Below, in pieces: positions 29,139 through 37,727 of a stretch of 64,000 bases of DNA. Source of the DNA: Aureispira sp. CCB-E (GTDB lineage Bacteria > Bacteroidota > Bacteroidia > Chitinophagales > Saprospiraceae); assembly GCF_031326345.1 (NCBI RefSeq), contig NZ_CP133671.1:2666001-2730000 (forward strand), written 5' to 3'. The notes below the pieces were generated by a model that was given only the letters and a program-made list of their open reading frames with translations, was not told where the DNA came from and made no database searches. Numbering within the stretch: the first letter of the stretch is position 1; every line of letters begins with the position of its first letter. The translations under genes and the position numbers were made by a program.

Positions 29139-30368
29139 CTAAAAAATGTCATCCAAAACAGCTATTAAGCGCTCCAATTCTTCAAAGGTATTGTAATGAG
29201 CCATGCTAACACGAACCACACCTCCTTGACGATCTAAATCTAAGGCTTTGGTAATGCCATTTGCATAAAAGTTGCCTGTTTTGATACCAATATTGTTTGC
29301 TGCGACTTTGGCATCAATTTCAGGACTATTTATTCCTTCTACCACAAAGGCAATGGTACAAACACGAACATCTTTATCAGCTGTTGTTTCTCCTATGATA
29401 CGTACCTTATCTTTGGTCGCCAAAAAGTTTAGTAGATGTTGAGCTAATGCTTCTTCGTGAGCATCAAACAAATCATAGGCGAATTGCATTTGAGTTCTAA
29501 TCGGTTCGTTCGCATTCATGCCGTGGTGTTGTGCAACTGCTTGCAAGTATTCAGAAATTCCATTCAAGGCGTAAGTTAACTCATAATTAGGACCGCCAGG
29601 TTGAAATTTGTACGGCAAATCATCGTTGGGTACAATTGAGTGATTGATGCCTGGAAGTCGCAACAAATGTTCTTCTTTGCCATACAAAACACCAATATGA
29701 GGACCAAAAACTTTGTAAATGCTATAAACATAAAAGTCAGCATCTATATCTTGTACATCTGGCAAGCGATGTGGGGCATAAGCAACACCGTCTACAAAAG
29801 CAAGTGCTCCTTGACGGTGGATATACGCATTGATTTCTTTGGCGGGATGAATCGTTCCAAAAATATTGGAAACATGACAGTAGGCAACTAATTTTGTTTT
29901 TGCTGACATTAGTTGTTTTAAATCTTCCAATTCTAATTGAAAGGTTTCTGTATTAAACTCCCAAGTTTTGATAACAATACCCTGCTCTGCAAGACTTTGC
30001 CAAGGGCTAATATTGGCTTGATGGTCTGCATTGGTAATAATAATTTCGTCTCCTGCTTGTAATGTTTTGCCAATGACAATAGAAAACAAACGAATGAGAG
30101 CAGTCGAAGAACTTCCTATGACTGCTTCGTGAGGAAATTTAGCGTTTAAGGTTTGTGCAATCTGAGCCGTACCACTGTTTACCCGTTCTCTGGCTTGAGT
30201 AGAGATGCTATAAGTTCCTCCAAGTTGGACATCTGAGGTCATATAATACGCTGTAATTTTATCCATGACCCTTTTTAGAGTTTGGGAACCACCAGCATTA
30301 TCAAAAAAAACATAATCTTCTCTTAAAGAGGGATATTCGTTGCGAATAAAATCTAAGTCAAGTTTCAT
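29139..30368 (-). CDS. Cysteine desulfurase-like class V aminotransferase
   Basis: 409 residues. PLP-dependent fold-type I enzyme similar to the 'cysteine desulfurase-like protein' group. Visible motifs: VFFDNAGGSQ at the N-terminus, ADHQANISPW for cofactor stacking, FVDGVAYAPHRLPDVQ with the conserved Asp, and SIYKVFGPHIGVLYG with the PLP lysine. I see no active-site Cys in the C-terminal loop region that would be typical of IscS/SufS, so it may act as a different lyase or transaminase. There is no neighbouring Fe-S gene. The upstream gap contains a dispersed repeat. Confidence 0.88.
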   Translation of the reverse strand: MKLDLDFIRNEYPSLREDYVFFDNAGGSQTLKRVMDKITAYYMTSDVQLGGTYSISTQARERVNSGTAQIAQTLNAKFPHEAVIGSSSTALIRLFSIVIGKTLQAGDEIIITNADHQANISPWQSLAEQGIVIKTWEFNTETFQLELEDLKQLMSAKTKLVAYCHVSNIFGTIHPAKEINAYIHRQGALAFVDGVAYAPHRLPDVQDIDADFYVYSIYKVFGPHIGVLYGKEEHLLRLPGINHSIVPNDDLPYKFQPGGPNYELTYALNGISEYLQAVAQHHGMNANEPIRTQMQFAYDLFDAHEEALAQHLLNFLATKDKVRIIGETTADKDVRVCTIAFVVEGINSPEIDAKVAANNIGIKTGNFYANGITKALDLDRQGGVVRVSMAHYNTFEELERLIAVLDDIF

Positions 30369-30433
30369 TATAATTGAGTGTTAAGAAATGCATAGAATAG
30401 ATATTTAGCAATAAATTGTTCTTTATTTTTGGG

Positions 30434-30545
30434 TAGTAGTTAGCTTAGTTACTCCCTGCGGTCATGAACCAGCAAGTTTTTTAGCTCGCTACGCTCGTGA
30501 GATCGCAAGCTTAGTTACCAAAAAGATAAAAAAGTACATTTATTT
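30434..30545. repeat. Inverted partial copy of the dispersed repeat
   Basis: Its right half is the reverse complement of the right part of the 174-bp elements (AGCTCGCTACGCTCGTGAG, then ATCGCAAGCTTAGTTAC and an AAAAAGATAAAAAAG tract). Its left half is the complement of the module at about 25349-25390 (CTTGCTGG...GGGAGTAACT). It is therefore a chimera of two modules. Confidence 0.65.
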
Positions 30546-30611
30546 AACCGCAAGATTTTGGTCGTATAATAAAACATGTGAAATATACTTGTTAAATGAC
30601 GTTTCCACAAA

Positions 30612-31850
30612 CTATTGCAAAAGATAATAACCACATTTTAGGTAAGCCCCTTCAGGAAAAGAAATGGGATGGTCCAAATCATGGTAGGTCTTTTCTTGAA
30701 TTTTGAAGCGTTTCCCACTAGCTTTTAGGCTCTTTTCAACGGCATCAAAGAAATCAATAGCTTTGATTCTTGCGGTACAAGAAGCCAATACCAATAGACC
30801 GCCTTTGGGAACCAATTGACTGCCTAATGTTGCTAGGCGTTTATAACTGTTGATGGCACCAGCAACCTCCGATTCTTTTTTGGCAAAAGAAGGAGGATCA
30901 ATGACTACAATATCATATTTTTGACCTTGTTGAATCAAATCTTCAAGCCCTTTGAAGGCATCCACGGCTAGAGTGGTGTGTTGACCAGAATGAGGATTTA
31001 AAGCCGCATTTTGTTGGGCGACAGTCAATGCTTGGGCACTAATGTCAATACTGACTACTTGGGTGGCGCCTTTGGCTAGTGCATGCACTGAAAAACCTCC
31101 AGCATAAGCAAAGACATCAAGCACAGATTTCCCTTTTGATAAGTTTCCAACTTTTAAACGATTGTGTCGATGATCTAAAAAATAGCCTGTTTTGTGACCA
31201 TGAATTACATTGGCAGAAAAGTTAACACCATGCTCTTTAAATACAACGACCTCATTTTCTAAATCGCCATAGACAACTTGACCATCTTCCAAACCAAAAT
31301 TATTGGGATTTTGTTGCAACAAACGACTCATACGAAGTACCATTGTTGTACAATTACTGATTTCTAGTAAGATCGGTAGAATATCATTCAAATAGGGAAA
31401 CCAAATTGATGCATAAAGTTTGACGACAATAACATGTTTATAAACATCAGCAATCAAACTGGGTAAACCATCATTTTCGCCATAAATCAAACGATAACTA
31501 TTGGTATCTGTAGCCAAGAGTGGTGCCCGTTTTTCATAAGCGGCTTTGATTTTGGCTTCAAACCATGCCGCATTAATGGTAGCAGCTTGATGCGTTTGTA
31601 AAACTTTAATACGTATGGGAGAATCAGGGTCGTAGAGACCGCAAGCTAAGAACTTATTCTTTTTATTATCATAAATAATAGCTAGATCACCCGCATTGCC
31701 AGTAGTACTTAATTTAGTGATTCCTCCTTCAAATACCCAAGGATGCCCTTTTTTTACCATTCGTTCGGCGGCAGGTTTGAGTTTAATAGCAAGACGTTTG
31801 ATCTCAAATTTTGGAAATGTTATTATCATGAAATATTGGTCTACGTACAA
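30612..31850 (-). CDS. rlmI: Class I SAM-dependent rRNA methyltransferase (RlmI-like)
   Basis: 412 residues, or 405 from a second ATG at 31829. It carries an N-terminal PUA domain (KKGHPWVFEGGI near 34-45) and a Rossmann methyltransferase. The linker has NFGLEDGQVVYG, followed by the signature GHKTGYFLDHRHNR, the SAM loop VLDVFAYAGGFSVHA, VVIDPPSFAK (motif IV) and a SCT (motif VI). RlmI makes m5C1962 in 23S rRNA, and this layout fits that family well. The catalytic Cys is probably in ASCTARI. A lipoprotein gene lies downstream on the same strand about 70 bases further on. Confidence 0.9.
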   Translation of the reverse strand: MYVDQYFMIITFPKFEIKRLAIKLKPAAERMVKKGHPWVFEGGITKLSTTGNAGDLAIIYDNKKNKFLACGLYDPDSPIRIKVLQTHQAATINAAWFEAKIKAAYEKRAPLLATDTNSYRLIYGENDGLPSLIADVYKHVIVVKLYASIWFPYLNDILPILLEISNCTTMVLRMSRLLQQNPNNFGLEDGQVVYGDLENEVVVFKEHGVNFSANVIHGHKTGYFLDHRHNRLKVGNLSKGKSVLDVFAYAGGFSVHALAKGATQVVSIDISAQALTVAQQNAALNPHSGQHTTLAVDAFKGLEDLIQQGQKYDIVVIDPPSFAKKESEVAGAINSYKRLATLGSQLVPKGGLLVLASCTARIKAIDFFDAVEKSLKASGKRFKIQEKTYHDLDHPISFPEGAYLKCGYYLLQ

Positions 31851-31921
31851 GACGATATTAATACAAGAAATGCTCTTATCGCTCCAAAGGTAAGGAAGTA
31901 AATTGATTAACGTAGCACCAG

Positions 31922-33211
31922 TTACTTAACTTTTTTTAAGGCATCCTTGATCGCTTGATACGAAGAAGAAGAAAATTGTAATTGTTCGATAACTCCATCA
32001 GAAGAATTGGCTTTGGTCGAAGCCAAAACGGGTTGTTTGTCTTTTTCTCCAAAAGCAATAATTTGAATGGCTTCATTCTTGGGCAAGTCAGAAAAGCTGA
32101 CTTGATTGCCTTCTCGTTTTCCTGTAAGAATAATTTTTGATTTTTGAAGCATCAATTTTACTTCTGCTAAAAACGTAGGTTCTACTTTTACAACTAAGTT
32201 AACAGGATCTGGACTATCTATTGCTTTGGCCGCAGCAATCCAACCCAACTTACTAATATTAAAAATATGATATTTAAATTCTAACTGATCTATGTGACTA
32301 ATTTTTTGTGCCTGTAGTTTAGGATATTTTTTCCCTAGAATATTGATGTAGTGGATGTCTTTTTTGTAATGTGGTTCTGCCTGATGGACATGAAAAATAT
32401 ATTGACCACTAACAACAGTAGGCTGTCCATTGACTAAAAATGGTTTGCAAATAGGGTAGTTTTTCATTACCTTTAAAATTCTCTTTTGGAAATTGGTATT
32501 GACTTTTTCTTCAAAAGCAACATTTTCTATTTTTCCTAATTTATTGATGGTATAGTCTAGGTGCAAATGCTGTTCGTTGTCCCAAAGTTCTTGTTCTTCT
32601 TTTTCTTTACGAATGGTGAGGTTTTTGTCTTCCCAAAGTTCAATAGAGCTGCCATCAGCAAATTGAGCTTCCTTATACTGACCTGTTTTTAGGCGATGGT
32701 TAAACAGACGGGGCTGATCAAATTTTATAGGTGTCCAAGCTTGTGGGTGACCACTCCACAAACCAATTTCAGGAGTGTTTTTATCTTTCTTAAAATGTAT
32801 TCTCAAGTCGTGTTTAGGGGAAATGGATAGGGTGTTAATACCTTGTTTGGCTTCTAAGTAAATAACTTTGCTAGCAGCTAAAAGGTGGTGATCCAAACTT
32901 GCATTAGAAATACTTTGTGCTAGAGCAGCAGAAGGAGAGTGGTATTCTTTTAGATACAAGTCTACCATGGTATTACTACCTCTGGCAATAAACGCTTTGG
33001 CTGGCACATAAATAAAAAAATCATTTGCTCCAAAAACTAGGGTGTCTCGACTGTTGTCAATTGTAAATTTAGTTGGTTCTATGTCAATAGAAGCATAGGC
33101 AAACGGCTTTAATCCACGATTGCTATCTGGGTCAAGTTTTGGGGGCTTATGATCCCCACAAGAGAGGACCAAAAGACTTGCAGCTAAGATGATGAAAAAT
33201 GTATGTTGCAT
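31922..33211 (-). CDS. Lipoprotein with a TonB C-terminal-like segment
   Basis: 429 residues from the ATG ending at 33211, which gives MQHTFF, a hydrophobic run and LVLSC. The longer frame to 33286 would put two hydrophobic segments in tandem. A beta-rich N-terminal region (about 35-170) follows the acyl Cys. Residues about 215-290 read like a TonB C-terminal domain (YTINKLGKIENV, FQKRILKVMKNYPICKPFLVNGQP, then a closing beta strand). The rest is unassigned. A lipoprotein carrying such a domain is unusual, and the domain call is by eye. The gene is between rlmI and a YkgJ-type gene, all on the minus strand. Confidence 0.65.
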   Translation of the reverse strand: MQHTFFIILAASLLVLSCGDHKPPKLDPDSNRGLKPFAYASIDIEPTKFTIDNSRDTLVFGANDFFIYVPAKAFIARGSNTMVDLYLKEYHSPSAALAQSISNASLDHHLLAASKVIYLEAKQGINTLSISPKHDLRIHFKKDKNTPEIGLWSGHPQAWTPIKFDQPRLFNHRLKTGQYKEAQFADGSSIELWEDKNLTIRKEKEEQELWDNEQHLHLDYTINKLGKIENVAFEEKVNTNFQKRILKVMKNYPICKPFLVNGQPTVVSGQYIFHVHQAEPHYKKDIHYINILGKKYPKLQAQKISHIDQLEFKYHIFNISKLGWIAAAKAIDSPDPVNLVVKVEPTFLAEVKLMLQKSKIILTGKREGNQVSFSDLPKNEAIQIIAFGEKDKQPVLASTKANSSDGVIEQLQFSSSSYQAIKDALKKVK

Positions 33212-33344
33212 AAGACAAGATATTATAATAATTAGAGTAGTAAGGATACCTAATGCAAATAGGATGCTAGAAATTTTTTGAAACAATTACTGGTTGTAAA
33301 AAGAAGCAAAATTACTAGAATTTGGTCGATTAATCAAGCCAATT

Positions 33345-33836
33345 TTAAACGGGAACATTTTTCTTTAATTGTTCCAAAATATGAAAGGTTGCAGGGCAAT
33401 ACAAGGCATTCTTAGCGTGATAACTCAAGTTTTTAGAAAAGTTGACATCAGTATGTGGGTATTCACGGCAAGCCTTTGGGCGAAACTCATAGATAGAACA
33501 TTTGTTGTCTTCTAATAGAAATGGGCAAGGGGTTTGCTTTAAAACAGTATCGTGGTCTTCGTCTGTAGTCAAAAAATCTTTTTCAAACGTAGCTAAAGAA
33601 AGCCCTAATTTTTTAGAAATGCGTTGGGCATCTGTTTTGTTAACAATGGGCGGCAAGCCCGAACAGCAACCCGCACAATCTAAACAATCAATTTTTTGAA
33701 AGACTTTTTCATGTGTTAAGCTTGCAAATTGGTCCAAATGTTTGCCGCGGTGTTGATGCAGTTTTTTGGTGAATTTTTGGAGTGATTTTTTTGCTCCATC
33801 CTTTTTGTTCTTCCAACTTTGAATAAGATCTTCCAT
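33345..33836 (-). CDS. YkgJ-family cysteine cluster protein
   Basis: 163 residues. The family pattern is a cysteine cluster likely to bind zinc or an Fe-S centre: CLDCAGCCSGLPP, then CPFLLEDNKCSIYEFRPKACREYP and a late Cys (LYCPATF). The N-terminus is basic and helical (KKDGAKKSLQKFTKKLHQHRGKH). YkgJ-like proteins are widespread and their role is unsettled. No signal peptide. Confidence 0.9.
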   Translation of the reverse strand: MEDLIQSWKNKKDGAKKSLQKFTKKLHQHRGKHLDQFASLTHEKVFQKIDCLDCAGCCSGLPPIVNKTDAQRISKKLGLSLATFEKDFLTTDEDHDTVLKQTPCPFLLEDNKCSIYEFRPKACREYPHTDVNFSKNLSYHAKNALYCPATFHILEQLKKNVPV

Positions 33837-34050
33837 AAACTAACTGTAAGTATTGATGTCGTTAAATACATTGCCAATTCAACGATCAAAGGTCATATAC
33901 TTTATTGATGCGATTGAATTGTATTGCTCTGTGACTGCATTTAAGTTTTGACCATTGTTATAATAAAAATAGCTGTTGACAAGTTATCAATTTCTAATAA
34001 ATACTTTGTAATTTTTCGTTTTTAAAGTAGATCTAAAACAGAATCCATCT

Positions 34051-35310
34051 ATGCGCTCAATTCTTTTTATACTCGGAGTTATTATTCAAGTACCATTAGG
34101 ATGGTATTTTTATGCGACAGAATCTACTGATTCTAAGCTAGAAACAGATGTTGTTCTTCCAAAAATACAAAAAGTAGATGGTTTTGATATGGATATTGTT
34201 CCTGCTGCGGCTCAATTTCATAAATATGTTGATTTCTTAAAAGACAAACGTTTGGGATTGGTGGTTAATCACACATCTACTGTAGGAACACACCACTTGG
34301 TAGATACTTTGGTTAGAATGGGGTTTGATATAAAAAAAATATTTGCCCCTGAACACGGTTTTAGAGGAAAGGCAGACGCAGGAGAAAAACTTAAAGATGG
34401 TCTAGATGCTCGTACTGGTATTTCAATTGTTTCATTATACGGCAAAAACCGAAAACCCAATGCGACACAATTCCAAGATTTAGACTTAGTAATATTTGAT
34501 ATTCAGGATGTAGGAACTCGGTTTTATACCTACACTTCGACGATGACCTATGTGATGGAAGCTTGTGCAGAAAACAATGTGCCTTTGTTAATTTTGGATC
34601 GTCCCAATCCTAATGGGCATTATGTTGATGGTCCAGTTTTAGAAAAGGATCAAAAGAGTTTTGTCGGTTTACATCCTGTGCCCGTTGTTCATGGCTTAAC
34701 GATAGCGGAATATGCACATATGATAAACGAGGAGGGTTGGCTAGAAAATGAGGTGCAGTGTGAATTGTATCATGTAGAATGTTTGAACTATGACCATACT
34801 AAGTTTTATCAATTGCCTATTCCACCTTCGCCTAATTTACCAAATATGAAAAGTATTTATCTGTATCCTTCCCTGTGTTGGTTTGAAGGCACAACAGTTA
34901 GTGTGGGCAGAGGAACTACCAAGCAATTTCAAGTATATGGTCATCCAGATTGTTCTATTGGAAACTATAATTTCAAACCCATACCCAGAGAAGGAGCGAA
35001 AAAACCCAAGCACGAAGGATTGTCTTGCAAAGGGTATGATTTGAGCCAACTGACTATTGAAAAATTGCAAACAAGCACCCAACTTAACTTGAATTATTTG
35101 GTCGATTTTTATACTCATTTGAGCGAAGACCAACAAGCTGCATTTTTTAATAAAAACAATTTCTTTGATAAATTAGCAGGTACCAGTACCTTGCAAGCGC
35201 AACTCAAAGAAGGAACGAGCATTTCAGCGATTCAAAAAGAATGGAAAGCGGCTTTGGACAACTATAAAAAGTTGCGAAAAAAATACTTATTGTATAAAGA
35301 CTTTGAATAA
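34051..35310 (+). CDS. DUF1343 / NamZ-type exo-beta-N-acetylmuramidase
   Basis: 419 residues with an N-terminal hydrophobic segment (about 3-20) for export or anchoring. Family hallmarks: LGLVVNHTS, IFAPEHGFRG, LVIFDIQDVGTRFYTY (about 148-163), LDRPNPNGHYVDGP and the SVGRGTTKQFQVYG block. NamZ (GH171) removes terminal N-acetylmuramic acid from peptidoglycan fragments, supporting cell-wall recycling in the periplasm. All blocks that I expect are intact, so it is probably active. It is monocistronic, ending 23 bases before a convergent SDR gene with no obvious terminator in between. Confidence 0.92.
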   Translation: MRSILFILGVIIQVPLGWYFYATESTDSKLETDVVLPKIQKVDGFDMDIVPAAAQFHKYVDFLKDKRLGLVVNHTSTVGTHHLVDTLVRMGFDIKKIFAPEHGFRGKADAGEKLKDGLDARTGISIVSLYGKNRKPNATQFQDLDLVIFDIQDVGTRFYTYTSTMTYVMEACAENNVPLLILDRPNPNGHYVDGPVLEKDQKSFVGLHPVPVVHGLTIAEYAHMINEEGWLENEVQCELYHVECLNYDHTKFYQLPIPPSPNLPNMKSIYLYPSLCWFEGTTVSVGRGTTKQFQVYGHPDCSIGNYNFKPIPREGAKKPKHEGLSCKGYDLSQLTIEKLQTSTQLNLNYLVDFYTHLSEDQQAAFFNKNNFFDKLAGTSTLQAQLKEGTSISAIQKEWKAALDNYKKLRKKYLLYKDFE

Positions 35311-35333
35311 TTGAAATGCTTGAACCATAGTTG

Positions 35334-36113
35334 TTATTGTATCTCTTGCATTTTTCGGATCTGCGTAAGAAGCATTTTTTTAGGCGTGATAGGAATAGCA
35401 GCCATCATCATTTTTTGTGTAAATGTCAATCCTGAAATAACATCTAACTTCCCTGCTAGCATTGCATTGTAACCATCCAAAGCGACAGACCTAGCACTAG
35501 CTGCCTGTGCAAACAAATCTGTTTTGTCCATGCCAGATGTATCTGCAAAACCTGTTTCTGTTGCACCTGGCAAAAGCGCTGTAACTGTGATATTGGTATC
35601 GTGTAACTCTTCGGCAATTGCATTGCTAAAGGAGGTTACATAAGCTTTTGTAGCATAATAAACAGCTTGCAAAGGACCTGGTAGCAAGCTTGCTGTAGAG
35701 GAGACATTGAGTATTTTTCCGTTGTTTCGAGCAACAAAGTCAGGTAAAAAATAACGGGTTAAAGAAGTTAATGCGATGATATTCAAATGAATCATTGCCA
35801 AATCGTCTTTCCATGCCCGTTCGTGAAATTTGCCTTGTCCTCCAAAACCAGCATTGTTAATCAAATAATCTACCGTTATGTTATCGTCCTTTATCTCGTT
35901 ATAAATATCTAAGGTCGCATTGGTTTCTGTTAAGTCTTTGACAATGATTTTAACGTTAACAGAATATTTTTGTTCCAACTCAGCTTTTAACCGATTAAGT
36001 TTGTCTTCACTTCTTGCAATGAGAATCAAGTCGCCTCCTTTTTCAGCATGAATAAATGCAAATTCTTTTCCTATGCCACTAGAGGCTCCTGTAATTAAGG
36101 CTACTTTTTTCAT
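35334..36113 (-). CDS. Short-chain dehydrogenase/reductase (SDR) family oxidoreductase
   Basis: 259 residues. Classical SDR: the NAD(P)-binding loop TGASSGIG lies near residue 8-15, NNAGFGG follows, and the catalytic Ser (NVSSTASLL) and Tyr-Lys pair (YYATKAYVTSF, YxxxK) are in place. PGATETGF closes the cofactor site. The N-terminal Arg/Lys after strand two (ARSEDKL) suggests NADP preference. Substrate unknown. Similar proteins (DltE/YqjQ-like) are often annotated as broad-specificity reductases. Confidence 0.93.
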   Translation of the reverse strand: MKKVALITGASSGIGKEFAFIHAEKGGDLILIARSEDKLNRLKAELEQKYSVNVKIIVKDLTETNATLDIYNEIKDDNITVDYLINNAGFGGQGKFHERAWKDDLAMIHLNIIALTSLTRYFLPDFVARNNGKILNVSSTASLLPGPLQAVYYATKAYVTSFSNAIAEELHDTNITVTALLPGATETGFADTSGMDKTDLFAQAASARSVALDGYNAMLAGKLDVISGLTFTQKMMMAAIPITPKKMLLTQIRKMQEIQ

Positions 36114-36340
36114 AATAATTTGTGTTCAATACTTAAATAATAAGACAAAGATAAGGCAAGAAACAAGAGGGATGTTTGTTAAAAAAAATCAAATCTACTT
36201 GTCAAAAAAAGTCAATAAATATTGCTATTGTCTAGTTGCTTATCGTTCTGTAGTACTTTTGTAATCTATAAATGAGGTAAATGTTTTGTCGATTGGTAAC
36301 AAACTAAAGAATTAGACTACAGATACTTATTATAATAAAA

Positions 36341-36793
36341 TCAAACCCCAAATTGTTCTAAATGATGGCTGTGATGTTTGTAAATTGCCCAACTGCGTTC
36401 GGATGGAGATAGTTTCCCAAATAACGTATGTTCTGTACTTCCTGTATGGCGAACAAAGGCATCCAAAGATGCCAAAAAGCGTTCTTTTTCAGCATCAAAA
36501 TCTTTTTGACTATTAATTACATATTGTTGATGAGTGGGAGAACTTTTAGGGTAAGGCTTATCGTTAAGAACGGATTTTTTGATAAACCCTTTGAATAACT
36601 TTAGGAAAAAAGGAGTGTTTTTTAGAGCCTTGCCATTACAAGCTTCTTGAACTTCGGTGCAATGAGCAAACATTTGAGCTGCGTTCATCGTCCCCCAAAG
36701 AGGTCGACTATCGGCTTTGATACGCTGAAATCTAGCCTTGAAGTCCTGGTAAACTTGTGGATCAAATAGATTAGGATGTTTGGTAGTCGCCAT
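36341..36793 (-). CDS. DUF1569 family protein (DinB-like helical bundle)
   Basis: 150 residues. The family is recognised from LWGTMNAAQMFAHCTEVQEACNG, a KPYPKSSPTHQQY turn and the C-terminal YKHHSHHLEQFGV. It is a member of the DinB/YfiT-like four-helix class, with a histidine in helix two (MFAHC) and a cluster at the C-terminus that may bind metal. No known substrate. The next 900 bases to the right hold a repeat and a long leader. Confidence 0.88.
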   Translation of the reverse strand: MATTKHPNLFDPQVYQDFKARFQRIKADSRPLWGTMNAAQMFAHCTEVQEACNGKALKNTPFFLKLFKGFIKKSVLNDKPYPKSSPTHQQYVINSQKDFDAEKERFLASLDAFVRHTGSTEHTLFGKLSPSERSWAIYKHHSHHLEQFGV

Positions 36794-36831
36794 AGTTGCT
36801 TATTTGATAAAATGCGTTATTGATGCTACAA

Positions 36832-37005
36832 TAGTTCGTTGTAAAACTTTATTAGTTTGATAATCAATAAGTTATATCTTTGTTGTGTTTTGTGTTAAAA
36901 TTTTGATTATCAAACTAATATAAATGTGCTTTTTTATCTTTTTGGTAACTAAGCTTGCGATCTCACGAGCGTAGCGAGCTAAAAAAGTAAAAAATCAACG
37001 AACTA
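36832..37005. repeat. 174-bp MITE-like element, copy 2
   Basis: Same length and ends as 5499-5672 (TAGTTCGTTG left, complement at 36995-37005). Its nested inverted repeat is better kept than in copy 1 (ATTAGTTTGATAATCAA with its exact complement). Differences between copies are scattered point changes, so the element moved or was copied not long ago, or is under selection for structure. Confidence 0.8.
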
Positions 37006-37727
37006 CTAATGCTAAGAAGGTACAAAAATTTATATTCATAACAAAAAGTAGGGTAGGGTAATTCTCAAACGGTTAAGAGCTGAAGAAGCTATTAAAAATA
37101 ACTTGCTTCTGCAAAAAAACTATTTGAATTTTTAATCCCTTTGGGAGATGATTTTTATCTATAATTTAGGCTTATAATAAACTAAATACGGAATTAATTG
37201 AATGAATAGAATCTATAAATAGGAATTTTTGTCTTTTTTTTTATCAAAAAAACGTTTTTATCTTGTAATTTATGAAGACCAGTTCTATTTAGGATATAAA
37301 AAATGTGATTTTTTTAGAAGAATTAAACTTTTTTTAACTGTTTTTATATAACTTTGTTGAGTAGAAGCACTTCTATTTCAGTTCATAAAGTTATTATTAA
37401 CTGAATGTTGAAGCTAGTCCCCAGCTAGTATTTAACTTAGATAATCCTCTTATCAAAGTTGACTTATCTAAATATGATTCAAAGAATAATTGAATAAAAT
37501 TTAAGTTAGTGAATTGCGACTAATTTAAGAAGAACTGATGGCTTAGTTAAAGTGATTTTTGACAAAGATAAATTTTCTATTTCTCCTTAATTTTAAGTAA
37601 TTTACATACACATTAAAATCAAGGTACACCACATCCTTTCTTGATTCATCTACTTATAATGACAATTAATAAGGTTAATAGTCTATGATCTTATTAGCAC
37701 ATTGTCGCTTCTTAAAACACGTACAAA
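37006..37727 (+). promoter_or_regulatory. Long leader/promoter region of the giant SprB-repeat gene
   Basis: 722 bases without a gene. A TAACTTTG promoter box (perfect TAnnTTTG) lies at 37349-37356, implying an untranslated leader of about 370 bases. Upstream is a very T-rich tract (about 37225-37348). No known riboswitch or terminator is recognisable. Confidence 0.4.
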
